Source: Lachnospiraceae bacterium 3-1
Lineage (GTDB): Bacteria; Bacillota; Clostridia; Lachnospirales; Lachnospiraceae
DNA: 60,223 bases
Assembly (NCBI GenBank): GCA_000403255.2
Contig: KE159593.1
Span: 363,469 to 423,691 of the forward strand
Direction: 5' to 3'
The notes under the pieces are model-generated. The model was not told the DNA's origin. It did no database searches and saw only the letters and a program-made list of their open reading frames with translations. Numbering within the stretch: the stretch's first letter is position 1; every line of letters begins with the position of its first letter. This document shows positions 38,637 through 46,466 of the stretch, one piece after another. The position numbers were made by a program, and so were the translations under genes.

Positions 38637-39119
38637 ATGCGCAGTGAGCAGGAGGTTGAACAGGCAATCGAATCATATTCTGATATGATTCGAAGAATTT
38701 GCCTTTTGCATCTGAATAGTCATGAAGATACGGAGGATGTGCTTCAGGAGGTGTTTTTGAAGTATGTCCTTCATTCTGTGGAATTTGTAAGCAAAGAGCA
38801 TGAGAAAGCCTGGCTGATTCGGGTAACAATCAACGCCTGCAAGGATCTTAAGAGAAAATTGTTCCGTCACAGTACGGTGCCATTAGAAGTACTTTCGGAG
38901 GAGGCTGCCAGTGTGCTGCCAGAGCAAATAGGTATATTGGAAATTGTTCTTTCTCTGCCAGTGAAATATAAAGATGTCATTTATCTTCATTATTATGAAG
39001 GTTATACTGCCAAGGAAATAGGAATGATGTTACATAAGAAAGAGAATACGGTATATTCCCTTTTATCAAGAGGAAGGGAATTGTTAAAGCAAAAGTTGGG
39101 AGGTGGCAGAGGTGCATGA
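38637..39119 (+). CDS. ECF-type RNA polymerase sigma factor
   Basis: The protein has 160 aa. Region 2 (about 8-75) shows SYSDMIRRICLLHLNSHEDT and DVLQEVFLKYV, then KAWLIRVTINACKDLKRK. Region 4 (about 100-153) shows LSLPVKYKDVIYLHYYEGYT and AKEIGMMLHKKENTVYSLLS. Regions 1 and 3 are absent, as in ECF sigmas. AAAGGGG lies before the ATG. It overlaps the next gene by 8 bp, a typical sigma/anti-sigma arrangement. It probably reads the TGAAAC/CGTA promoter in front of the unit. Confidence 0.92.
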   Translation: MRSEQEVEQAIESYSDMIRRICLLHLNSHEDTEDVLQEVFLKYVLHSVEFVSKEHEKAWLIRVTINACKDLKRKLFRHSTVPLEVLSEEAASVLPEQIGILEIVLSLPVKYKDVIYLHYYEGYTAKEIGMMLHKKENTVYSLLSRGRELLKQKLGGGRGA

Positions 39120-39882
39120 TGAGATACGAGAAGCATTTGAACAGATACATGCCACAGAACAGATGAAGCAGTCTGTATCAGAGTATTTAGCTCAAAACAG
39201 GCGAAAGACTGCAAGAGGTTCTATTAGATTAGGCTTGCGGCCGCTGGTTTCGATTTGTGCCCTTTTGCTAATTTGTATTGGGCTTGGAAATTGGTATTTT
39301 TGGGAGATGCCAGTTTCTTATCTCAGTGTGGATGTGAATCCCTCAATAGAATTGACATTGAATCGTAAAAACCAGGTTACAGATGTTCAAAGCCGGAATA
39401 AAGAAGGAGAATTAATTCTAAAAGATGTTCAGCTAAAAGGTAAGGACTATTTAGAGGCTGTTGAGATGCTTATGGAATGCGACAATATGCAGCCTTATCT
39501 TACAAGGAATGCGGAAGTGACGGTTACTGTGGCGTCTTCTAAGGCGGAAGAGCTTCTTTCTGGTTTTGCAAGTAGCCCAGTAACAACCTATTATCATGGT
39601 TTATGTAGAAGTATGGATATGGAAACCGTTGCTTCTGCCCATGACCATGGAATGTCATTGGGAAAATATCAGATGTATCAGCTTCTGTCTCAATATGATT
39701 CTGGGCTGACAACAGAGGAATGCCAAAATATTTCCATGTGCCGGCTGCGTGAACTTTTATCACAATATGAAAATGGCAGGGAAGAACCAGTTAATTCTGA
39801 AGAATTAAATAGTTTCCAAGAAAGCTGCAATCACAACGAAAATGGAAATCACCATCATGGAAACGGCCATCATCGCAGATAG
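39112..39882 (+). CDS. RsgI-like membrane anti-sigma factor with His-rich tail
   Basis: The protein has 256 aa. A short cytoplasmic part (about 1-40) would hold the sigma factor. One membrane segment lies at about 43-62 (LVSICALLLICIGLGNWYFW). The outer domain starts VSYLSVDVNPSIELTLNRKN, the signature of RsgI-type anti-sigma factors. The last 20 residues are His/Asn-rich (CNHNENGNHHHGNGHHRR), echoing the tail of the secreted protein two genes upstream. GGAGG lies eight bases before the GTG at 39112. A GTG three codons earlier is possible but overlaps the site. Signal sensed: unknown, possibly a metal. Confidence 0.82.
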   Translation: MHDEIREAFEQIHATEQMKQSVSEYLAQNRRKTARGSIRLGLRPLVSICALLLICIGLGNWYFWEMPVSYLSVDVNPSIELTLNRKNQVTDVQSRNKEGELILKDVQLKGKDYLEAVEMLMECDNMQPYLTRNAEVTVTVASSKAEELLSGFASSPVTTYYHGLCRSMDMETVASAHDHGMSLGKYQMYQLLSQYDSGLTTEECQNISMCRLRELLSQYENGREEPVNSEELNSFQESCNHNENGNHHHGNGHHRR

Positions 39883-39893
39883 CAGAAGGATTC

Positions 39894-39923
39894 GAGGGGG
39901 CGGCGTAGCCGTCCTCTTTTTTT
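39894..39923 (+). terminator. Terminator of the sigma/anti-sigma unit
   Basis: GAGG...GCGGC pairs with GCCG...CCTC with a small bulge, followed by TTTTTTT. Confidence 0.75.
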
Positions 39924-40250
39924 ATCTTATAGGAAATACCGTGTTACTGTGAAGTGCTAAAGTATATGGATTTCCTATAAGATAAAAACAATATGCGCAC
40001 TCGCACAAGAGGTAAAATATTGCTTCGCAATTGTGCTCGGCGCAGCAAAGTGCCCAAGCCCCTCATGAGTGAGGGGTAGGGGAGCTGAAGTGGGCTTGTC
40101 CACTTTTTTCTTCTATCGGAAGACCTTGTCACGCTAACGCGTGAAAGTATCTTCCGATAGAAGAAAAAAGCTCTTATCGCACTGCGGCGGGTATGAAATC
40201 TGTCGCAAAGCGACCCGCCGCAGGCAGAGAATCCTGCTTTGCAAGATTCT
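39919..40250. repeat. Cluster of perfect inverted repeats (cruciform-prone)
   Basis: In 330 nt there are: a 19-bp perfect pair (39919-39937 with 39970-39988); a 7-bp hairpin (40059-40076); a 6-bp pair (40088-40105); a 21-bp perfect pair (40103-40123 with 40150-40170) enclosing CACGC/GCGTG; an 11-bp GC-rich pair (40182-40192 with 40213-40223) enclosing TCGC/GCGA; and AGAATC/GATTCT (40228-40250). No supported gene is present. It resembles a compound intergenic repeat element or structured RNA. Confidence 0.8.
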
Positions 40251-40285
40251 TTCTTGTCAAGTTTAAAATAAAATGGCTTTTGATT

Positions 40286-40294
40286 TGGTATAAT
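40286..40294 (+). promoter_or_regulatory. Extended -10 promoter of the amidohydrolase
   Basis: TGGTATAAT, an extended -10 element, lies 41 bp before the start. No good -35 is visible. Confidence 0.45.
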
Positions 40295-40334
40295 ATGGGT
40301 AGATATCAGAACCAAATGGAAAGGAAAGATGAAC

Positions 40335-41504
40335 ATGAAAGATATAGTATTGATCAAGCAGGGAATCATTCATGATGCTGTCCATGAAAAATCATATGTA
40401 GCAGACATTCTGGTAGAGGATGGAAAAATTACCAGGATAGAGCCTGTTTTGGATGGAGAAGCAGTAAGGGAAGCAGAGGTTTTAGATGCATCTTCTTTGC
40501 AGGTATATCCTGGCTTTGTGGAAGCCCATTGTCATTTGGGATTAGATGGATATGCCATTGGATTTGAGGGAGCGGATTATAATGAGATGACAAATTCCCT
40601 GACACCAGAATTATCTGCAATAGACGGTTTAAACCCACAGGATGAAAGTATTCGACTTGCTATGGAAGGCGGGGTTACCTGTGTGGCGGCAGGACCAGGA
40701 AGCTCTAATATATTAGGCGGAACCTTTGCCGTATACAAAACAGCAGGAAAACGCATAGATGATATGGTAGTCAAGGAGAAAGCCGCTATGAAATGTGCTT
40801 TTGGGGAAAATCCCAAACTTTGTTACAAGGAGAAAGAGATTTATTCTCGGATGACTATCGCCTCCAGGCTGCGTGTGATATTGGAAAGAGCAAAAGAATA
40901 TTTGGCTAGAAAAGAGGCTGCTGGAGATGATGTGCTAAAGCAGCCAGCCTATGATCCTAAGCTGGAGGCTTTGCTTCCAGTTATCCGAGGAGAAATGCCC
41001 TTAAAGGCACATGTTCACCAGGCCAATGATATTTATACGGCTATTCGTATTGCGAAAAAATTTCAGGTGGGTTTGGCCCTTGATCATTGTACCGATGGCT
41101 CTCTGATTGCAGACGATTTGGCAAAGGAAGGATATCCTGTGGCAGTAGGGCCTACTTTAACACATGCCACCAAGTTTGAATTGAAGAATAAAAGTTTTTC
41201 CACTCCGGGGGATTTGGCAAAAGCTGGATGCCAGGTGTCAATTATTACAGATTCTCCGGTGATTCCCCAGCAGTATCTTGCATTGTGCGCAGGGCTGGCA
41301 GTAAAGTCTGGGATGAATGAATTTACAGCTTTACAGGCAATTACCATAAATGCCGCAAAGCATATTGGCGTAGAAGATCGGGTAGGTTCCTTGGAAATTG
41401 GAAAAGATGGAGATTTTGTGATTACAGATGGTAACCCTATGGTGTCTAGCACAAATATAAAGTATGTTTTAATTGATGGAAAAATCACTTATTCAGCAAT
41501 GTGA
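40335..41504 (+). CDS. Amidohydrolase (imidazolonepropionase-like metal-dependent hydrolase)
   Basis: This 389-aa enzyme has the amidohydrolase barrel. Metal and catalytic motifs are H-x-H in GFVEAHCHLG (about 60-66), KAHVHQANDI, LALDHCTDG and the late Asp in IITDSPVIP. N- and C-terminal strands form the usual composite beta-sandwich (DILVEDGKITRIEP, GSLEIGKDGDFVITDGNP). Family members hydrolyse amide or cyclic amide bonds; the substrate is unresolved. The second of two close ATGs was chosen, placing AAGGAAAG at proper distance. A terminator follows. Confidence 0.9.
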   Translation: MKDIVLIKQGIIHDAVHEKSYVADILVEDGKITRIEPVLDGEAVREAEVLDASSLQVYPGFVEAHCHLGLDGYAIGFEGADYNEMTNSLTPELSAIDGLNPQDESIRLAMEGGVTCVAAGPGSSNILGGTFAVYKTAGKRIDDMVVKEKAAMKCAFGENPKLCYKEKEIYSRMTIASRLRVILERAKEYLARKEAAGDDVLKQPAYDPKLEALLPVIRGEMPLKAHVHQANDIYTAIRIAKKFQVGLALDHCTDGSLIADDLAKEGYPVAVGPTLTHATKFELKNKSFSTPGDLAKAGCQVSIITDSPVIPQQYLALCAGLAVKSGMNEFTALQAITINAAKHIGVEDRVGSLEIGKDGDFVITDGNPMVSSTNIKYVLIDGKITYSAM

Positions 41505-41620
41505 GGCGTGCCATTCGTAGGGACTGAGGAGTGGAAAGATAAAGTCGGCTTGCCCGCCTTATTCTCATAATCGTATCGTAATGGGAAGAGGGTGCAGTTT
41601 GTAATATCAAAACGGAAGGA

Positions 41621-41648
41621 AAGCGTTGCCAAAGGGCAACGCTTTTTG
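41621..41648 (+). terminator. Terminator after the amidohydrolase
   Basis: AAGCGTTGCC pairs perfectly with GGCAACGCTT around AAAG, followed by a T run. A further hairpin, GGTGCCAC with GTGGCACC, lies at 41678-41703. Confidence 0.88.
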
Positions 41649-41703
41649 GGGGAGTAAATTTATGAAATGTTTCATGGGGTGCCACATCTTGGGCGGTGGC
41701 ACC

Positions 41704-41963
41704 AATATATGTAAAATAACTTCAAAAATAAAGTTAAATTATTGTTTGGCGAAGTCGATAACGATGCGCGCTTGTTAGTGCTATCAACTTCATTTGATAT
41801 AATGAGTATAGAATAAAAATGTGTGCAAATTGTGGACAATTTCTAAAAGAAAGATAAAGAATTCAAAAGAAATTATGAAGAAAAAGTAAAAAAAACGTTA
41901 GCGGAAAAAACCCAGCAGAGATATTGTCTAAAGGCGAAAAAATAACGGTTTTCATAAAAATTC
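41704..41963. other. Intergenic stretch upstream of the DUF362 gene
   Basis: No gene is visible. A TATAAT at 41798-41803 lacks a convincing -35 partner. The better promoter lies just after this stretch. Confidence 0.4.
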
Positions 41964-41992
41964 TTGCAAATAAAAAGGGTCAAAGGTATAAT
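41964..41992 (+). promoter_or_regulatory. Promoter of the DUF362 gene
   Basis: TTGCAA (41964-41969), 17 bp, TATAAT (41987-41992), 63 bp before the ATG. It lies inside the longer open frame, supporting the later start. Confidence 0.7.
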
Positions 41993-42055
41993 GAATTAAG
42001 CATGCTAAAATACATAAAAATAGTGATGCGCACTCGAACGAAAGGAGTAATTATT

Positions 42056-43171
42056 ATGGAGAAGTCAAAGGTATATTTTACAACATTCAAAACTTCTTAC
42101 ACAGAAAATATTCCTGCAAAGTTGAAACGTTTGATTTTAACTGCAGGAATCAAGGACATTGATTTTACAGATAAATATGCAGCCATCAAGATACATTTTG
42201 GAGAGCTTGGCAACCTGGCATTTTTGCGTCCCAATTATGCAAAGGTAGTGGTGGATATTGTAAAAGAACTGGGCGGCAAAGTATTTTTGACTGACTGCAA
42301 TACCTTGTATGTGGGAAGCAGGAAGAATGCGCTGGATCATCTTGATACTGCCTATGAAAATGGATTTACACCATTTTCTACTGGATGCCATGTGATTATT
42401 GGAGATGGCTTGAAGGGAACAGACGAAGAGCTTGTACCAATCAATGGAGAGTATGTAAAGGAAGCAAAGATTGGCCGTGCAGTTATGGATGCAGATGTAT
42501 TTATTTCTCTCACCCATTTTAAGGGCCATGAAATGGCAGGATTTGGCGGAGCATTAAAGAATATTGGAATGGGCTGTGGTTCCAGGGCAGGAAAGATGGA
42601 AATGCACAGTGAAGGAAAGCCATACGTCAACCAGGAAAATTGTATTGGTTGTGGAATGTGTACCAAAGTATGTGCGCATACAGGGATAACGGTTACAGAT
42701 AAAAAGGCTTCGATCAATCATGATAATTGTGTGGGCTGTGGCCGCTGCATTGGCGTCTGTCCCAAGGATGCGGTAGAGCCAAGCTTTGGTGAATCCAATG
42801 ATATTATGAATTATAAGATGGCAGAGTACAGTCAGGCAGTCTTAAAGGACCGTCCTCATTTTCATATCTCCATTGTTTGTGACGTGTCACCCAACTGTGA
42901 CTGCCATGCAGAAAATGATATTCCAATTATCCCCAATGTAGGGATGTTTGCTTCCTTTGACCCAGTGGCTTTAGACGTTGCCTGTGCAGATGCCTGCAAC
43001 CGTCAGCCAGTCATCGACGGAAGTGTGCTCCAGGAAAATCAAAATCATGATCACGAAGAAGGTCATGACCATTTTCATATTACACACCCAGATACCAATT
43101 GGAAATCCTGTGTGGAGCATGCAGAAAAGATTGGTCTTGGAAGTAGGGAATATGAATTAGTGGAAATTTAA
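42056..43171 (+). CDS. DUF362 domain protein with two [4Fe-4S] clusters
   Basis: This 371-aa protein has a DUF362 region (about 1-190; FTDKYAAIKIHFGELGN, KVFLTDCNTLYVGS, DADVFISLTHFKGHEMAGFG) followed by two ferredoxin motifs: CIGCGMCTKVCAHT and CVGCGRCIGVCPKD. A His-rich stretch (NHDHEEGHDHFHITH) lies near the C-terminus. Such proteins are common in anaerobes as putative iron-sulfur redox proteins. The ATG at 42056 is preceded by AAAGGAG; a frame extending 44 codons upstream overlaps the promoter. Confidence 0.88.
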   Translation: MEKSKVYFTTFKTSYTENIPAKLKRLILTAGIKDIDFTDKYAAIKIHFGELGNLAFLRPNYAKVVVDIVKELGGKVFLTDCNTLYVGSRKNALDHLDTAYENGFTPFSTGCHVIIGDGLKGTDEELVPINGEYVKEAKIGRAVMDADVFISLTHFKGHEMAGFGGALKNIGMGCGSRAGKMEMHSEGKPYVNQENCIGCGMCTKVCAHTGITVTDKKASINHDNCVGCGRCIGVCPKDAVEPSFGESNDIMNYKMAEYSQAVLKDRPHFHISIVCDVSPNCDCHAENDIPIIPNVGMFASFDPVALDVACADACNRQPVIDGSVLQENQNHDHEEGHDHFHITHPDTNWKSCVEHAEKIGLGSREYELVEI

Positions 43172-43187
43172 TCTAAGGTATGTGTTT

Positions 43188-45143
43188 ATGAAAATAAGAA
43201 AGCATGTATGGAATATACTATTTTTGTCCTTGATAGGTATTATGTCATTGGCTGGGGTTGCATTGGCAGCCAAACCAAAGGAAGTCCAAATTGCATTTAC
43301 TCATGACCTGCATTCTCACTTAGAGCCATTTTATCTGTCAGAAGGGGAAGAGGAAAAATTGGTAGGGGGCACTGCAAGGATTATGAGTTATCTGCAAGAA
43401 CAGCGGACTCAAAATGAGAATTTACTATATCTGGATGGCGGAGATTTTTCCATGGGGACATTATACCAGACTGTGTATACGACCCAGGCTGCAGAGCTTC
43501 GTATGCTGGGAGTTCTGGGGGCAGACGCAACTACCTTTGGAAACCATGAGTTTGATTATCGCAGTAATGGGTTGGCACAAATGCTTCAGGCTGCAAAAGA
43601 CAGCGGCGATACGCTGCCATCCTTGGTAGTCTGCAACATTGACTGGGAGGCAACTTTGGCAGGAGAGCAGGCTGAGGATGGAGCCTTGTTACAGAAAGCC
43701 TTTGAAGCATATGGGGTAGAACCCTATATCATCATAGAAAAAGGCGGCGTGAAGATTGCAGTAATTGGAGTATTTGGAACGGATGCTTTGGCCTGCGCGC
43801 CGACCTGTGCGCTGTCATTTCGTGATCCCATAGAGGCAGTAGGGGAAACGGTGGCTGAGATTCGGGAGCAGGAAAAGGCAGATATGATTGTGTGTGTATC
43901 CCACAGTGGAACCTGGGAGGATGAGGAGAAATCAGAGGATGAGTTGTTGGCAAAGGGAGTGCCAGAATTGGACTTGATTGTCAGCGGCCATACCCACAGT
44001 ATTTTAGAGGAACCCATCGTTCATGGTGACACGGTCATTGTATCTACGGGAGAATATGGGGCCCGGGTAGGTAATCTTCGTATGATACAGAAGGAAAATG
44101 GAAGATGGAGCCTGGAAGATTATCAATTGGATTTGATGGATGAAAATTATAAGGAAGAACCGAAAGCAGTAGAAAAAATACAAGAATTGGGGCAGACCAT
44201 TGATGAAGATTATTTGGCCCAGTTTGGCTTTACCAAAGACCAGGTACTTGCCCGTAATCCATGGGAGTTTACAAAGATAAATGGACTTGGGGAAAAGCTG
44301 CAAGAGGAGCCTCTTGGAAATTTACTTGCGGATTCCTACTTGTATACCGTCAACAATAGTGACACTGGGGATGAAAATCAAGCTTTAGTTGCAATTGTAC
44401 CAAGCGGCTGTATCCGGGAAACTTTCCATAAAGAGAAGGATATTACAGTTGCAGATGCATTTCAAACCCTCTCTTTGGGAATTGGTCCAGACGGAGTACC
44501 AGGGTATCCCCTGGTCAGTGTATATTTTACGGGAAAGGAATTAAAAACCATTGCTGAGGTAGATGCCTCGATTTCACCGATTATGACTACTGCTCAATTA
44601 TATGCTAGTGGATTGACCTATACGGCCAATCCCAACCGGATGATTCTGAATAAAGTAACAGATGTAAAGCTTCAGGATATGGAAGGGAATGTTCAGGAGC
44701 TGGAGGATGATAAGCTGTATCGTCTGGTAGCGGATCTTTACAGTGGGCAGATGATGGGTGCAGTCACAGACCAGTCTTACGGAATTTTATCAATTGTTCC
44801 AAAGGACGCCCAGGGAAATGAGATTCCAATTGAGAATTTGGAAGATCATATTGTGTATACGGATGGGCAGGAGTTAAAAGCCTGGGTATGCGTGGCAAAA
44901 TATTTGGATTCTTTTGAGGAAAGTACAAAAGAAGCTGAAATACCAGAATATTACAGTACAACACATAACCGTAAAAATATAGAAAATAATAAGAGCCTTG
45001 GAGCAATCGTAAAAAATCCCAATAAGATTGCAGTGGCAGCTTTTTGTATTGTGACAGGCGTTATTCTCTTGTTAATTTTTGCAATTGTTCTAATTGTAAG
45101 AGCTGTAAAGAAACGAAATCAGGTGCGCAGGAAGAAGTTCTGA
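43188..45143 (+). CDS. Surface metallophosphatase / 5'-nucleotidase
   Basis: The protein has 651 aa. A signal peptide covers about 1-29 (NILFLSLIGIMSLAGVALAA). The metallophosphoesterase domain (about 34-290) has the metal motifs FTHDLHSHLEP, LDGGDFSMG, FGNHEFDY and VSGHTHS. The 5'-nucleotidase C-terminal domain lies at about 350-560. A C-terminal membrane segment (about 612-640; VAAFCIVTGVILLLIFAIVL) with a basic tail anchors it. Family enzymes release nucleosides or split cyclic nucleotides outside the cell. The first motif reads HDLHSH, a usual variant. The ATG at 43188 has AAGG nine bases upstream; a GTG two codons earlier is possible. Confidence 0.92.
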   Translation: MKIRKHVWNILFLSLIGIMSLAGVALAAKPKEVQIAFTHDLHSHLEPFYLSEGEEEKLVGGTARIMSYLQEQRTQNENLLYLDGGDFSMGTLYQTVYTTQAAELRMLGVLGADATTFGNHEFDYRSNGLAQMLQAAKDSGDTLPSLVVCNIDWEATLAGEQAEDGALLQKAFEAYGVEPYIIIEKGGVKIAVIGVFGTDALACAPTCALSFRDPIEAVGETVAEIREQEKADMIVCVSHSGTWEDEEKSEDELLAKGVPELDLIVSGHTHSILEEPIVHGDTVIVSTGEYGARVGNLRMIQKENGRWSLEDYQLDLMDENYKEEPKAVEKIQELGQTIDEDYLAQFGFTKDQVLARNPWEFTKINGLGEKLQEEPLGNLLADSYLYTVNNSDTGDENQALVAIVPSGCIRETFHKEKDITVADAFQTLSLGIGPDGVPGYPLVSVYFTGKELKTIAEVDASISPIMTTAQLYASGLTYTANPNRMILNKVTDVKLQDMEGNVQELEDDKLYRLVADLYSGQMMGAVTDQSYGILSIVPKDAQGNEIPIENLEDHIVYTDGQELKAWVCVAKYLDSFEESTKEAEIPEYYSTTHNRKNIENNKSLGAIVKNPNKIAVAAFCIVTGVILLLIFAIVLIVRAVKKRNQVRRKKF

Positions 45144-45401
45144 CTGTAAACCGAGTGCGTTGGCACATGGGTGGAAATAATATCAGCGATAGATATATGA
45201 ATTTGAAAAGAAAATAAGCAGGCCAGAACACAAGGAAATTCCTGAAGGGGATGGCGCAGCACAAAGAAAGAGCTGTTTATGGTTTGGAGACAGAGCAATC
45301 TGTGATATACTTGGCAGTCTTTCAGAAAGATGATTCAGAAGCTGTTGCATCAGGAGGAATTTATCCTTATGCAGCAGCTTTTATCATTTCCAGGAGGATT
45401 T

Positions 45402-46466
45402 ATGGAAAGAATTTTTGAATTGATTGATAAATTGGAAGAGGAAACCTGTCTTACCAGGGAAGAGTGGGTGACATTACTGGAAGGACGCAGCCAGGAAGCC
45501 GCAGAGTATCTCTTCCAAAAAGCAAGAAAATGGCAAAAGAAGTATTTTGGAAATAAAATTTATACCCGAGGATTGATTGAATTTACCAATTATTGCAAAA
45601 ACGATTGTTATTATTGTGGAATCCGAAAAAGCAATCAAAAGGCGCAGCGTTATCGGCTCAGTCAAGAAGAGATTATGGAGTGCTGCCATGTGGGGTATGA
45701 GCTGGGATTTCGCACATTTGTCCTTCAAGGCGGAGAGGATGGATATTTTTCCCAGAAAGTTCTGGAGGATCTGGTTGCTGGGATTAAGAGACAATATCCT
45801 GATTGCGCTCTTACCCTTTCCATTGGGGAAAGATCCTATGAAAGCTATCTGGGCTTTTTTCAAGCAGGTGCAGACCGATACCTGCTTCGCCATGAAACCG
45901 CCGATGAGAATCATTATGGGACCCTTCATCCGCCTCGTTTGTCTTTGGAAAACCGGAAAAGATGCCTGTTTGATTTGAAAAAAATTGGGTATCAGACGGG
46001 AACAGGATTTATGGTGGGAAGTCCTGGGCAGACAGCGGAGCAGTTGGCGGTAGACATGATGTTTATTCGAAAGCTGGAGCCTCATATGGTGGGAATTGGG
46101 CCTTTTGTCCCTCATCATGATACACCCTTTGCAGGGGAGCCAGGAGGAACGGTAGAGCTGACATTGTTTTTGCTTGGGCTTTTGCGTATTATGATGCCTG
46201 AGCTTTTGCTGCCAGCCACTACCGCACTAGGAACCATTGACCCACAGGGCAGGGAGAAGGGTATTTTGGCAGGGGCAAATGTGGTGATGCCCAATCTTTC
46301 CCCTACTTTTGTGCGAAAAAAATATGAACTATATGATAACAAAATCTGTACCGGTGATGAGGCGGCAGAATGCTGGGATTGCCTAAGTCAGAAAATGAAA
46401 CAGATAGGATATGAACTGGCCGTTGGCCGGGGTGATTATAAGGAGGAAAATGTATGTACAATGTAA
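45402..46466 (+). CDS. hydE: [FeFe]-hydrogenase maturation radical SAM protein HydE
   Basis: This 354-aa radical SAM enzyme helps build the H-cluster dithiolate ligand. The cluster motif CX3CX2C is C65-KND-C69-YY-C72. Downstream motifs FVLQGGEDGYF, LTLSIGERS, YLLRHETAD and TGTGFMVGSPGQT match HydE. The BATS-like end with VVMPNLSP is present. AGGAGG lies before the ATG; the upstream 24 codons of open frame are not needed. It overlaps hydG by 13 bp. Confidence 0.93.
   Translation: MERIFELIDKLEEETCLTREEWVTLLEGRSQEAAEYLFQKARKWQKKYFGNKIYTRGLIEFTNYCKNDCYYCGIRKSNQKAQRYRLSQEEIMECCHVGYELGFRTFVLQGGEDGYFSQKVLEDLVAGIKRQYPDCALTLSIGERSYESYLGFFQAGADRYLLRHETADENHYGTLHPPRLSLENRKRCLFDLKKIGYQTGTGFMVGSPGQTAEQLAVDMMFIRKLEPHMVGIGPFVPHHDTPFAGEPGGTVELTLFLLGLLRIMMPELLLPATTALGTIDPQGREKGILAGANVVMPNLSPTFVRKKYELYDNKICTGDEAAECWDCLSQKMKQIGYELAVGRGDYKEENVCTM

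Noticed and set aside
39944-40369. Minus-strand frame of 141 codons over the inverted-repeat cluster
   Set aside because: Its sequence is dictated by the palindromes, there is no start signal, and it overlaps the promoter and start of the amidohydrolase.
41505-42055. A riboswitch or T-box upstream of the DUF362 gene
   Set aside because: Apart from a terminator and one simple hairpin I found no conserved riboswitch core; an ordinary promoter explains the start.
45144-45401. A short gene upstream of hydE
   Set aside because: Only the in-frame upstream extension of hydE is open, and the AGGAGG directly before 45402 sets the start there.
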